Below are positions 8,453 through 17,297 of a stretch of DNA of 64,000 bases, piece by piece. Within the stretch, counting starts at the first letter, position 1; the number at the start of each line of letters is the position of its first letter. The notes beneath the pieces are model-generated. The model did no database searches, was not told the DNA's origin, and saw only the letters and a program-made list of their open reading frames with translations. This DNA comes from [Actinomadura] parvosata subsp. kistnae (lineage in GTDB: Bacteria > Actinomycetota > Actinomycetes > Streptosporangiales > Streptosporangiaceae): positions 4,327,001-4,391,000 of the forward strand of contig NZ_OOHJ01000018.1 in NCBI RefSeq assembly GCF_900323885.1. The letters run 5' to 3'. The translations under genes were made by a program, and so were the position numbers.

Positions 8453-9454
8453 TCACCTGTCAAAGCGGTGACGCATGGCCTCCGCGATCCACGCGTACGG
8501 GATGGCGTCGTGGTCCTCCTCGACCGCTGTGCCGTTGATCCGCGCCACCAGCGACAGGTAACGGCCATGGGTGTCGTCGTAGGCGGCGGCGGGTTCCTCC
8601 TCGGCGAGTTCGCGCAGGATGGCGGGGATCCGCCGGTACCCGTCGGCCATCCGGTCGCGTACCTCAGGCGTGAGCGGCGTGCCGGACAGCGCGGTGGCCG
8701 CCTCCATGAAGCGGACGACCGCCTGCTGCGCGCGCGCCGACCGGGGCGGCTCCCCGGCCCGGTAGGCCGCCAGCAGCTCCTCCATGAGCGAGGCCCCGCT
8801 GCCGTGGATGAAGTCCTGGAACGGCGCGGTCGCCAGCGTGCGGGCCTCCGGCGCCGAGTAGGCGTCCCGCAGGTAGGCGCGCACCGCGTCGCGGAACCCG
8901 GCGTCCGACACCAGGTCGGCCAGCTCGATCCAGGCTTCGAGCTGGGCCGCGCTGGGATCCGCCGGCAGGATGGGGCGCATCGCCCGCAACCGGTCGACGA
9001 AGCCCTCGGGCACGTCCAGGCTCTCGCCGACGCCGGTCCAGAAGTCGTCGATGATCCGCTCGCGCTCCTCGTCCGTCATCGAGACGAGCTTGTGCATCAG
9101 GGCGGCCTGAGCGGTCGTGCCGCCCTGCTTGATCAGCGCCCTGAGCACCGCCCGCCTGGCCCGCAGCGTGCGCTCCTGGCGTTCGACGACCTCCAGGTGG
9201 GTGGCGAGCAGGTCGTGCAGGGTCGTGCCGCCTTCGAGCAGGCGGCGGATCTCGTCCAGGTCGGTGCCCAGCTCGCGCAGCGTGCGGACGAGCTCCAGCC
9301 GGGCGATGGCGTGGACGTCGTACATGCGGTGCCCGGCCTCGTTCAGTGCCGTGGGCTCGATGAGCCCGATGTCGGCGTAGAACCGGACGGCGCTCACGCT
9401 CAGGCCGCTGCGGCGGGCGGCGTCTCCGATGGGGTACAGCTCGTCGTCGCTCAT
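8453..9454 (-). CDS. MerR-family transcriptional regulator, TipA-like architecture
   Basis: A protein of about 333 residues. The N-terminal winged helix-turn-helix is typical of MerR (YPIGDAARRSGLSVSAVRFYADIGLIEP, then RMYDVHAIARL), followed by a long dimerisation helix (LEVVERQERTLRARRAVLRALI). The roughly 200-residue C-terminal part is helical and probably senses a ligand; no metal-binding Cys cluster is seen, so a drug or metabolite is more likely than a metal. I prefer ATG 9454; a GTG three codons upstream is possible. An inverted repeat in the short gap upstream is a natural autoregulatory operator. Confidence 0.88.
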   Translation of the reverse strand: MSDDELYPIGDAARRSGLSVSAVRFYADIGLIEPTALNEAGHRMYDVHAIARLELVRTLRELGTDLDEIRRLLEGGTTLHDLLATHLEVVERQERTLRARRAVLRALIKQGGTTAQAALMHKLVSMTDEERERIIDDFWTGVGESLDVPEGFVDRLRAMRPILPADPSAAQLEAWIELADLVSDAGFRDAVRAYLRDAYSAPEARTLATAPFQDFIHGSGASLMEELLAAYRAGEPPRSARAQQAVVRFMEAATALSGTPLTPEVRDRMADGYRRIPAILRELAEEEPAAAYDDTHGRYLSLVARINGTAVEEDHDAIPYAWIAEAMRHRFDR

Positions 9455-9471
9455 GGGGGCCACTGTCGCGC

Positions 9472-9486
9472 CTCAAGCCGCTTGAG
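9472..9486. promoter_or_regulatory. CTCAAG-CCG-CTTGAG inverted repeat, likely MerR operator
   Basis: Perfect 6-bp arms around 3 bases lie between the MerR start (9454) and the stop of the enoyl-CoA hydratase gene (9499). SoxR and other actinobacterial MerR proteins recognise CTCAAG/CTTGAG half-sites, so autoregulation is likely. This is inferred from sequence form and place. Confidence 0.6.
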
Positions 9487-9498
9487 ACGCAAGCCCCC

Positions 9499-10269
9499 TC
9501 AGTCGCTCCACTTCGGCTGGCGCTTGCTCAGGAACGCGGACATGCCCTCGCGGGCCGCCGCCGACTGCGACGACTCGGCCATGACCTTGGTGGCGAGCCG
9601 GTAGGCCTCCGCCTGCGGCAGCGACAACTGCTGGTACAGGGTGCGCTTGCCCAGCGCCTTGGAGGAACGGCTGCCGCGCGTGGCCCGTCCGAGCAGGTCG
9701 GCGACGGCGGCGTCGAGGTCGGCGGCGGGCACCACCCGGTTGACCAGCCCCCATTCGAGGGCCTGCGCGGCGGTGATGGTGTCGCCGGTGTAGGCCAGCT
9801 CGGCGGCCCGCTTGCGGCCGATGTTGCGGGCGATGGCGACCATCGGGGTGTGGCAGAACCAGCCGCCCTTCCCGCCGGGCGCGGCGAACCCGGCCGAGTC
9901 GGCGGCGACGGCGAGGTCGCAGGTGGCGACGAGCTGGCAGCCCGCCGCGGTGGCCAGGCCGTGCACGCGGGCGACGACCGGCTGCGGCACCGACTCGATC
10001 AGCTCCATGAGCTGCAGGCACGTGTCGAGGAGGGTGCGGACCGCGCTCTCGTCGGCCTCGGCGACGTCGGCGAAGTCGTGGCCGGCGCTGAAGACCGGGC
10101 CCGCCCCGGCCAGGATGATCCCCGCGGCGTCGCTGTCGCCGGCGGCGCCGAACGCTTCGATGAGGTCGCGCAGGTGGGCCAGCGACAGGGCGTTGCGCCG
10201 CTGCGGCCGGTTCATGGTGATGGTCACGAAGTCGGCGTCCCGGCTGACCAGTACATGATCGAGGTTCAT
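9499..10269 (-). CDS. Enoyl-CoA hydratase/isomerase family protein
   Basis: A 256-residue crotonase-fold protein. Family landmarks are the N-terminal NRPQRRNALS, the oxyanion-hole segments SAGHDFADV and ATAAGCQLVATCDLAVAA, and the C-terminal helix region. It resembles the ECHDC3-like branch: the second catalytic Glu usually found after GGG is not obvious, so the exact reaction (hydratase, isomerase or other acyl-CoA chemistry) cannot be assigned. ATG 10269 is preceded by GGAG. The gene is divergent from the serine hydrolase gene, with about 90 bases shared between the two starts. Confidence 0.88.
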   Translation of the reverse strand: MNLDHVLVSRDADFVTITMNRPQRRNALSLAHLRDLIEAFGAAGDSDAAGIILAGAGPVFSAGHDFADVAEADESAVRTLLDTCLQLMELIESVPQPVVARVHGLATAAGCQLVATCDLAVAADSAGFAAPGGKGGWFCHTPMVAIARNIGRKRAAELAYTGDTITAAQALEWGLVNRVVPAADLDAAVADLLGRATRGSRSSKALGKRTLYQQLSLPQAEAYRLATKVMAESSQSAAAREGMSAFLSKRQPKWSD

Positions 10270-10360
10270 GGGCGGGCTCCTGATGTCGTTCGCGGTGGCC
10301 GGGCTCGGCCACGTGAATATTCGTTCCCGTCCGGCGCCGCCCCTGTCATAGGGTGCCGGA

Positions 10361-11773
10361 ATGTCTTCTCAGCGTGCCCTGCTGCCGCGGTCCGCGCCGG
10401 GAGCGTCGTCCCGCGCGGTGGCCGCGCTGCTGGACCGGCTCGAAGCGCGGGCCGTCGAGTGCCACTCCCTCATGGTCGTGCACCGCGGTCACGTCGTCGC
10501 CGAGGGCTGGTGGGCGCCGTACTCGGCCGGGCGCCCGCACCTGCTGTACTCGCTGACCAAGTCGTTCATCTCGGTCGCCGTGGGCCTCGCGATCGCCGAC
10601 GGGCTGCTCGCGCTGGACGACCGGGTCGTGGACGTGCTGCCCGGCCACGTTCCGGCCGGCGTCTCCGAGCAGGGGCGCCGTCTCACCGTGCACCACCTGC
10701 TGTCCATGACGACCGGGCACCGCACCGACAGCCTCGCAGAGGCGTGGCGGCTGGAGCCGGGCGACCTGGTGAAGGGGTTCCTGCGCGTGCCGTTCGCCGA
10801 GACGGAGGGCACCCGGCACGTCTACGACAACCCGACCACCTTCGTCCTGGCCCGCATGGTGGAGCGGGTCACCGGCCGCGGCCTGCCCGAGCTGCTCGAC
10901 GAGCGCCTGTTCGGCCCGATGGGCATCGAGCACGCCGAATGGGACCGGGTGGCGAGCGGCGCCGCGTTCGGCTTCCACGGGCTGCACCTCACGACCGAGG
11001 CCGTCGCCGCCTTCGGCGAGCTGCTGCTGCGCGGCGGCCGGTGGGGCGGGCGTCAGCTCGTCCCGCGCGAGTGGGTGGAGCTCGCGACCCGCCGGCACGT
11101 CGACACCCTGCCCCTTGAGGACGGCTCGGGGGACGCCGACTACCTGCGCGGCTACGGCTACCAGTTCTGGGTGTCGCGCCACGGGTTCCACGGCGACGGC
11201 TCCTTCGGCCAGCTCTGCGTGGTCGTCCCCTCGCACGAGCTCGTGGTCGCCACGACCGGCGGGCACCGGCAGCCCCAGGTGGTGCTCGACGCGATCTGGG
11301 AGTGCCTGCTGCCCGGCCTGGACGAGGAGGGCGACGACCGGTCCCTGGCCGGCCGCCTGGGCCGCCTGTCCTTCGCGCCGGTGCCCGGCGAGGCCGCTCC
11401 GGGCCGCTCCGCCAAGGCGTCCTTCGACGCCGCCGCCGGCGACCCGGCCCTGCCCGATGGGGCCGCGGTCGCCGTCGAGCCGGTGGACGGCGGCTGGCTC
11501 CTGCGGCTCGGCCCGCTCCTCGACGTCGAGATCGGCCACGGCGCGTGGCGGGAGAGCGCGCCGCTCGGCCGCCCGGTCGTCGCGTCCGGCGCCTGGCAGG
11601 GCGAGACGTTCGTCGCCGAGCTCTACGTCATCACCACCCCGCACCGGCTCCGGCTGACGGTGCGCGCCGCGGCGGGGACAGCGGCGGCGACCTGGAACAT
11701 CGTGCCCCTGACCAGCCCTGACCTGGCGGTGCACGTGCGCTCCCCGCTGATGACGCGGCCCGACGTCGCGTAG
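10361..11773 (+). CDS. Serine hydrolase, beta-lactamase/DD-peptidase-like (class C fold)
   Basis: A 470-residue protein. The active-site motif S64-L-T-K67 and the Y155-D-N157 motif are present, and HGDGSFG may supply the third (H/K-x-G) motif. No signal peptide is visible, so it is probably cytoplasmic and an esterase or peptidase rather than a true beta-lactamase. The C-terminal 130 residues form an extra beta-rich domain as in other large family members. Start at ATG 10361. It converges on the broken glycosyltransferase gene with only about 20 bases between the stops. Confidence 0.88.
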   Translation: MSSQRALLPRSAPGASSRAVAALLDRLEARAVECHSLMVVHRGHVVAEGWWAPYSAGRPHLLYSLTKSFISVAVGLAIADGLLALDDRVVDVLPGHVPAGVSEQGRRLTVHHLLSMTTGHRTDSLAEAWRLEPGDLVKGFLRVPFAETEGTRHVYDNPTTFVLARMVERVTGRGLPELLDERLFGPMGIEHAEWDRVASGAAFGFHGLHLTTEAVAAFGELLLRGGRWGGRQLVPREWVELATRRHVDTLPLEDGSGDADYLRGYGYQFWVSRHGFHGDGSFGQLCVVVPSHELVVATTGGHRQPQVVLDAIWECLLPGLDEEGDDRSLAGRLGRLSFAPVPGEAAPGRSAKASFDAAAGDPALPDGAAVAVEPVDGGWLLRLGPLLDVEIGHGAWRESAPLGRPVVASGAWQGETFVAELYVITTPHRLRLTVRAAAGTAAATWNIVPLTSPDLAVHVRSPLMTRPDVA

Positions 11774-11795
11774 GCCGCCACGACGCCGAGCGCCG

Positions 11796-13014
11796 TCAGG
11801 CGCGGTCCTGGGCCGCGTCGCCGATGCGGGCGACGGCGGTGGCGACGCCGTCCTCGGCGCGCACCTTCGCGCCGAGGGCCTGGGCTGCGGGGGTCAGGGC
11901 GGCGGCGGCCTCGATGGCGGAGGCGAGCCCGGCGGGCGTGAGGCGGCGCCCGGTGACGGGGGCGGGCGCGACGCCGAGGCGGTGCAGGCGCTCCGCCCAG
12001 AACGGCTGGTCCCCCAGGAACGGGCGCACCACCTGCGGGACGCCGGCCCGCAGCGCGGCGGCCACCGTGCCGATGCCGCCGTGGTGCACGGCGAGCGCCA
12101 CGCGCGGCAGCAGCCATTCGTGCGGGGCCTCCTCGATCACCAGCACGCCGTCCGGCTCCGTGCCCGCGCGCAACGCACCCCATCCGGTGGCCACGACGGC
12201 GCGCCGCCCGCTCAGGCGAACGGCCTCCAGCACCGTGGCGGTCAGCGCCTCCGGGTCGCCGCTGGAGGAGCTGCCGAACCCGACGTAGATCGGCGGATCG
12301 CCGTCGTCCAGGAACCGGGCCAGCCGTTCGGGCGGCGTCCAGTCGGTGGGGGGCAGCGTCCAGAAGCCGGTGGGACGGGCGGCGGCGGGCCAGTCGGCGG
12401 GCGACGGGAGCAGGTGCGGGCTCCAGGCATGCAGGACGCCGCCCGCCTCGACCAGGCCGGCCACCGTCCGGAACCCGGCACGCAACCCCAGCGCCCCGGC
12501 CCGCCAGCTTCGCACCGTGCCGCGATAGGGCGCTTCGACGGCGGAGGAGACGCGCCAGCTCGCCCGGTTGAGCGCGCTGTGCCCGTACCGGCAGGATGGG
12601 GGAGGGGAAGGCGGCGGTGGGCAGGTAGAGCGGCAGCAGCAGCCCCGCCAGGGCCGGGACGCCGAGCTTCTCGGCGACGTACGGCCCGCCGAGCGACTTC
12701 GGGTGGTAGACGACCACGTCGGCCTTGTGCGCGGTGAGCCCGGCCTGGTCGTCGAGCAGGCGGCGCAGCATCGGCTTGACCGAGCGGGCGGCGGTGACAG
12801 CGGCGCGCACGCCCTGCCCCCGCACCTTGTCCTGCAGCGTGAGCATCTCGTCGTTCAGCGGCGCGAACTCCACCCCGCGGGCGGCGGCGAGCGATGCGTA
12901 CCCGCGGGGCGCGGCCAGCAGCGGCGCGTGCCCGGCGGCCAGCATCCCGCAGGCCAGGGCCAGGTACGGCTGGACGTCGCCACGGCTGCCCATGGTGATC
13001 AGCAACGGTCTCAT
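11796..13014 (-). pseudogene. MGT/UGT-type glycosyltransferase, frameshifted
   Basis: The N-terminal half reads MRPLLITMGSRGDVQPYLAL from ATG 13014 and continues through LYLPTAAFPSPILP. Near 12580-12600 the homologous sequence moves to another frame and continues as GHSALNRASWRVSSAVEAPY to the end at 11796. The C-terminal half holds the UDP-sugar-type signature HHGGIGTVAAALRAGVPQVV. Reading on needs removal of one base (or addition of two). Intact, it would be a roughly 405-residue GT1 enzyme glycosylating a small molecule. A sequencing error would look the same as a true mutation. Confidence 0.85.
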
Positions 13015-13110
13015 CGCCGCTCCTTGAGCTCGTCCCCCTCGGCATTCTCGCGCGGAAGGCGCGTCGCGGACAGGTCCCCGGTGGACGGCATGCGCCGCAG
13101 GGTTCTCCGG

Positions 13111-13659
13111 TCAGTGGGTGCAGGTGGCTGAGACGGTGACGTTGTAGATCCACCAGGCGCCGCCGGGCGCGGAGTAGACCAGGGACGACGTCGTGGAGTA
13201 GCCCGTGCAGGCCTGGCCCGCCGCCAGGAGCGCCGCGCGGGCGGCCTGGGAGCCGTTCTCGACGGCGGCGTTCGGGCTCGCGCCACCGCCCTGGCGGGTC
13301 TCCGTGCGCGGCACCGTGTACGACGGCGGCGGCGTCGTCGGCGGCACCGCGCAGTCGCCCGTCGCGGTCGCCTCATAGATCCACGCCGAGCCGTCGGGCG
13401 CGGTGTAGAGGTGCCTGGTGGTGACCGACACGCCCGAGCAGACCTCGCCCGCCGCGGCGGCCTGCTGGTTCAGCGCGGCCCGGGCGTTGCCTTCCGCCGC
13501 GGCCCTGCCCGCGTCCGGGCTGGGACCCCACCCCGTGGAGGTGGCCGAGCGGAGGGTGGCGGCGAACGCGGCGGGAGTGCACAGCGCCGCGCCCGCCGTC
13601 AGCGTCAGGGCGAGGACGAGGAGCAGAACCTGGGCAGGACGACGAACGTTGAATGCCAT
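13111..13659 (-). CDS. Secreted protein with two repeated Cys-containing domains
   Basis: A 182-residue protein with a signal peptide (residues 1 to about 33, ending AAFA). The mature part is two copies of a roughly 60-residue unit: each has a Gly-rich start (GWGPSP / QGGGASP), an Ala-rich helix, a Cys, aromatic strands (LYTAPDGSAWIYEAT / VYSAPGGAWWIYNVT) and a second Cys near the end. The paired Cys suggest a disulfide in each copy. A Pro-rich linker separates them. Function unknown. ATG 13659 has GAGAGGGA as ribosome-binding site. Confidence 0.75.
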   Translation of the reverse strand: MAFNVRRPAQVLLLVLALTLTAGAALCTPAAFAATLRSATSTGWGPSPDAGRAAAEGNARAALNQQAAAAGEVCSGVSVTTRHLYTAPDGSAWIYEATATGDCAVPPTTPPPSYTVPRTETRQGGGASPNAAVENGSQAARAALLAAGQACTGYSTTSSLVYSAPGGAWWIYNVTVSATCTH

Positions 13660-13749
13660 GGTGTCCCTCTCGCGGGAGGCCGGGGGGTTCGAGATCGTCA
13701 CCATAAGGCGGAGGGGCCGGGCCGACCAGCGCGGAGGGCACGGGCCGGC

Positions 13750-13860
13750 GTCCGCGCATGTCGAGCCCGAAACTTTCACCGCCGCCGTCCGCGCATGTCG
13801 AGGCCGGAACTTTCACCGCCGCCGTCCGCGCATGTCGAGGCCGGAACTTTCACCGCCGCC
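13750..13860 (+). repeat. Three tandem 37-bp repeats
   Basis: Copies occupy 13750-13786, 13787-13823 and 13824-13860. The first carries ccgaaactttcacc and the others ccggaactttcacc. The block lies between the secreted-protein start and the hydrolase stop. There are no spacers, so it is not a CRISPR array. Confidence 0.9.
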
Positions 13861-13875
13861 GGCCCGAGGGGGTGC

Positions 13876-14748
13876 TCAGCCGGCCGTGGCCAGGGCGAAG
13901 GAGGTCACGGCGCGGGTGAAGGCGTCCGGCTCCTCGACGTGCCCGAGGTGCCCGCTGCGCTCCAGCGTCACGAGCTCGGCGCCGGGGATGCCGGCGGCCA
14001 GCTCGTTCGCCCAGCGCGGGCCGCAGATGACGTCGTGGCGGCCGGCGATGACGAGCGCGGGCGTCTTGATCGAGGGCAGCGCGGCGCGGTCGTCGATCAG
14101 GTCGGGGACGCCCTGGTCGTCGAGGCCGGAGACGAAGGTGCCGGTGATGGAGAACAGCGGGGCGTACCTCTCCCGATGGTCCCAGTAGTCGGCGAGGTAG
14201 GCAGGCAGGATGCCGCGGGCGGCCCGGGTGGTGCCCTCGTCGTCGGACAGGCCGCCCAGCGACTGCCACGTGTCGAGGACGCCCTTCAGCTCCGGACGGC
14301 CGGCGTTCCGCCGCGCGAACGCCTCCATGGTGCGGGCCGCCTCGGCGAAGTGCTCGGGGCCGGTGACCGGGGCGCTGCCGTACAGGATGACGCCGGCGAG
14401 CCGGTCGGGGCGGGTCAGGGCGTAGTGCTGGGCGACGAAGCCGCCGTGGGAGTGCCCGAGCAGGTGGACGGGGCCCGCGCCGAGGTGGTCGATCACGCCG
14501 TCCAGGGCTCGCGCGTAGCGTTCGCGGGTGTAGCCGTGCGGGTGCGCGGGCAGGCGGCCGGACGCGCCGGTGCCGATCGGCTCGACGTACACCATCGTGA
14601 GGTGCCGCTCGGCGGCGGGCATGCGCAGGTACTCCCACGCCAGCCCCGGGCCGCCGGGGTGGGCCAGGACGACGGGCCCGCTGCCCGCCACGTGGTAGCG
14701 CTGCGCGACGCCCTCGACGTCGATCGTGTGGCTCTTGTGCATGGTCAT
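13876..14748 (-). CDS. Alpha/beta hydrolase, proline-iminopeptidase-like
   Basis: A 290-residue alpha/beta hydrolase. HPGGPG (30-35) forms the oxyanion region, GHSHGG (98-103) holds the nucleophile Ser100, and the acid and base appear in AGRHDVICGP and GHLGHVEEP near the C-terminus. HPGGPG and the overall length fit the proline iminopeptidase/epoxide-hydrolase-like group; the substrate is not deducible. The ATG at 14748 overlaps the stop of a sigma-factor remnant upstream, so the gene may once have been the second gene of that operon. Confidence 0.87.
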   Translation of the reverse strand: MTMHKSHTIDVEGVAQRYHVAGSGPVVLAHPGGPGLAWEYLRMPAAERHLTMVYVEPIGTGASGRLPAHPHGYTRERYARALDGVIDHLGAGPVHLLGHSHGGFVAQHYALTRPDRLAGVILYGSAPVTGPEHFAEAARTMEAFARRNAGRPELKGVLDTWQSLGGLSDDEGTTRAARGILPAYLADYWDHRERYAPLFSITGTFVSGLDDQGVPDLIDDRAALPSIKTPALVIAGRHDVICGPRWANELAAGIPGAELVTLERSGHLGHVEEPDAFTRAVTSFALATAG

Positions 14749-14883
14749 GTCCGTCTCATCTCGTCAGGCATCCGCAACGGCGGCGACAGCTCGTCGAAGG
14801 CATGCCACACCCAGTCGCGCGGGCGCTTCGCCCGCCTGGGCGCGCAGGGTCAGCTCGGCGTCGGACGGCGGCAGCTCCTTCAT
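14745..14883 (-). pseudogene. ECF sigma factor remnant (internal deletion)
   Basis: From ATG 14883 the frame reads MKELPPSDAELTLRAQAGEA, the usual N-terminus of a group of actinobacterial ECF sigma factors. About 20 codons on, another frame reads DWVWHAFDELSPPLR, which corresponds to the start of sigma region 4. Regions 2 and the linker are missing. The fragment ends in TGA at 14745, overlapping the hydrolase ATG. This looks like an out-of-frame internal deletion of a sigma-factor gene. Confidence 0.6.
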
Positions 14884-15072
14884 TCTTGCGAGTGTTCCGC
14901 GCCCGGCGAGCACTTCGTGCCGGCCCCGCTCGCCGGGCAATCCATCGTCAACCGGACGCATGCGGTGTCAACCATTCGTGTAGCCGGCGCCGACAACGGT
15001 CGTATCGATGCCGTCGACACGGCCTGCCTACCTTCTGGAGCGCCAGACGATCCCCACATCAGGAGCACTTCC

Positions 15073-16461
15073 ATGCGCGACCAGCGCCCGCCCACCGGTC
15101 CCTCCCCTTTCGACCGGAAAGAACTGCCTGCCGACCTGCGGGCGCTGCTGCCAGGGGACGACGGCTACGCCGACGAGACCCGTACCTACAACCTGAGAGC
15201 CGACGTGCGGCCGGGCGTCGTCATCGCGGCGGCGTCGGCGGGCGACGTCCAGGCCGCGGTGCGGCTGGCCGCGGCCAGGAACGCGCCGATCGCCGCCATG
15301 GCCACCGGGCACGCCGTGCAGCCGGTGCCGATCGGGCCGGACGCGGTGCTGGTGACCACCCGCGCCATGCGGGGCGTCACCGTGGACGCCGAGGCCCGTA
15401 CCGCCTGGATCGAGGCGGGCGTGCTCTGGGGGCAGGCCGTCGCCGAGATCACCAAGTTCGGCCTCGCGCCACTGAACGGCGCCAGCCCCAGCGTGGGCGC
15501 CATCGGCTTCGTCCTGGCCGGCGGGCACAGCCCCACGCTCGGCCGCGCCCACGGCTACGCCGCCGACCACGTCCACCGCATCCAGGTGGTCACCGCCGAC
15601 GGCGAGCTGCGCACCGTCACCGCCGCCAACGATCCCGAGCTGTTCTTCGGGCTGCGCGGCGGCAAGGGCAACTTCGGCATCGTCACCGCCGTCGAGATCG
15701 CGCTCTTCCCCGTGACCACCCTGTACGGCGGCTCCCTCATCTTCCCGGCCGCGAGCGCCCGCACCGTACTCAACGCCTACCGCGCCTGGACGGAGACCGT
15801 CCCGGAGACCATGTCGTCCTCCGCCGCGCTCCTGCGGCTGCCGGACCTCCCCTTCCTCCCGGAGCCGCTGCGCGGGCGGCAGGTCGTCAGCATCCGCCTC
15901 TCCTGCACCGACCCCGCACCTGCCGGCGCCGCACTCATCGAGCCCCTGCGCGCCGCCGCGGCACCGCTCATGGATCTGGTCCGGGAGATGCCGTACGCCG
16001 ACTGCGCCTCCATCCACTCCGACCCCCTCGACCCGGCCCCCGTCCAGGAACGCGGCGGCCTCCTGCGCGAGCTGACCGCCGAGACCGTCGACGCCCTGAT
16101 CGCCATCGCCGAAGCCCCCGCCGCCGCGCCGGACCTGGTGGAGATCCGGCACCTCGGCGGAGCCTTCGCCCGCGAACCCCTCGTGCCGAACGCGATCTCG
16201 TACCGGGACGCCGCCTTCACCATCTTCATGGCCACCATCGGCGCCCCCGACCCCGCGCAGACCCACGCGGCCCAGTCCGCGGCGATGGAGCTGCTGCGGC
16301 CGTGGTGCACCGGGTACACGCTGCTCAGCTTCATGGCGGACGTCGACGCGGTCGAGCAGGGATACCGGCCGGAGGTCCTGCGCAGGCTGGTGGCGCTGAA
16401 GCGGCGGGTCGCCCCGGCCAACCTGTTCCGCCTCAACCACAACATCCGCCCCGACGCCTGA
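15073..16461 (+). CDS. FAD-binding oxidoreductase (VAO/PCMH family)
   Basis: A 462-residue flavoprotein with the PCMH-type FAD-binding domain at about 40-215 (VRPGVVIAAASAGDVQAAVRLA, then the ATGHAVQPV segment, whose His is at the site often linked covalently to FAD, and GAIGFVLAGGHSPTLGRAHGYAADHV). A berberine-bridge-type C-terminal segment ends LFRLNHNIRPDA. The paired Cys of bicovalent enzymes is absent. ATG 15073 lies 8 bases after AGGAG. The family oxidises alcohols, sugars or alkaloid-like substrates using O2; the substrate is unknown. No signal peptide. Confidence 0.9.
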   Translation: MRDQRPPTGPSPFDRKELPADLRALLPGDDGYADETRTYNLRADVRPGVVIAAASAGDVQAAVRLAAARNAPIAAMATGHAVQPVPIGPDAVLVTTRAMRGVTVDAEARTAWIEAGVLWGQAVAEITKFGLAPLNGASPSVGAIGFVLAGGHSPTLGRAHGYAADHVHRIQVVTADGELRTVTAANDPELFFGLRGGKGNFGIVTAVEIALFPVTTLYGGSLIFPAASARTVLNAYRAWTETVPETMSSSAALLRLPDLPFLPEPLRGRQVVSIRLSCTDPAPAGAALIEPLRAAAAPLMDLVREMPYADCASIHSDPLDPAPVQERGGLLRELTAETVDALIAIAEAPAAAPDLVEIRHLGGAFAREPLVPNAISYRDAAFTIFMATIGAPDPAQTHAAQSAAMELLRPWCTGYTLLSFMADVDAVEQGYRPEVLRRLVALKRRVAPANLFRLNHNIRPDA

Positions 16462-16595
16462 CGGACCGGCGGTCCGCCATCGCGGGCCCGCCAGGGATCG
16501 GGCCAGTGACTCACCCTGGTCCCTGGTGGGCCCCTCGTGACAAGAGTGGTCGATGCCGATCCAAGCTCCACGTCCAAAGGGATGATCGATCATGG

Positions 16596-16985
16596 ATGCA
16601 CAGGCAAGGTGCGGTGCTGCTTGAGGAGGGCTACCTCTCCAACGCCTCGCGCTGGCATCGCCTCACCCTCGACGGGCTTGCTTCGACCCGTGACGGCCTG
16701 ACCCCGCGGGCCAGGTTGCTGATCTGGCCCGACCTGTCGACAGACGTGCGGGCCGCCCTAGCCGGCCTTCCCCATGAGGGCCTCATCGAGATCGTCTGGC
16801 AGAACTCCCGAGGGCACATCACCAGCCTGACCGTCGACGAAACCGAATACGCGGCACTGCCCGCCGTGCTGGCTGAAGCCCGCGCGGTGATGGTTCTTTC
16901 CGGGTACGAGGACGAACGTGCTCCGCTGATGGCCGGCGTACTCCCCGACCCTGACGGTGTGCTGCGCGCACGATGGCTGCCTTGA
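16596..16985 (+). CDS. Hypothetical protein
   Basis: A 129-residue protein without signal or membrane segments. It reads as one globular domain with a mixed alpha/beta pattern (RLLIWPDLSTDVRAALAGLP, GLIEIVWQNSRGHITSLTVDETEYAALPAVLAEA). I do not recognise the family. The start is uncertain: ATG 16596 is preceded by AAAGGG at a long distance. It follows the FAD oxidase in the same direction after about 130 bases. Confidence 0.5.
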   Translation: MHRQGAVLLEEGYLSNASRWHRLTLDGLASTRDGLTPRARLLIWPDLSTDVRAALAGLPHEGLIEIVWQNSRGHITSLTVDETEYAALPAVLAEARAVMVLSGYEDERAPLMAGVLPDPDGVLRARWLP

Positions 16986-17297
16986 CGCTTGGCAGGGCTG
17001 CTCTCGCCGACACACAGGCCATCGCCACCGTCGTGGCGCCCGCCGCCGTCACCCCGTAGCGTCTCGACCGGTCGCGCGCCGCTGCGGAACACCAGGTCCG
17101 TGCCGGGCACCGCGGTTCCTCTCATCGAGCGCCCCACAGGCGATCTCGCGCTGATCACAGCAGCCGGCACTGGTGACCTTGCCGGTCGGAGACACCAACA
17201 TAGCCCGCCGTTTACTGTGAGTGACGATGCGAATACAAAGAGGTAAGGCCGGTCATCTCATGTGACTGGCGTGACGATCTCCGACGGAAGGCCGGCC
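16986..17297. other. Intergenic region, no gene seen
   Basis: About 310 bases between the hypothetical gene and the EF-hand gene. No frame shows coherent protein features. The last 80 bases are less GC-rich (gaatacaaagagg) and probably contain the promoter of the EF-hand/aldehyde dehydrogenase pair. Confidence 0.5.

Noticed and set aside
10361-11773. Antibiotic-resistance beta-lactamase
   Set aside because: No signal peptide and a large extra C-terminal domain; the S-x-x-K family here is more likely an esterase or peptidase.
13750-13860. Three repeats considered as CRISPR or as an att site cluster
   Set aside because: No spacers, no integrase nearby and no tRNA; plain tandem duplication.
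15028-16593. Long open frame opposite the FAD oxidase
   Set aside because: It lacks domain motifs and a ribosome-binding site; long antisense frames are expected in very GC-rich coding DNA. The same applies to the frame opposite 17253-19388 and to many others.
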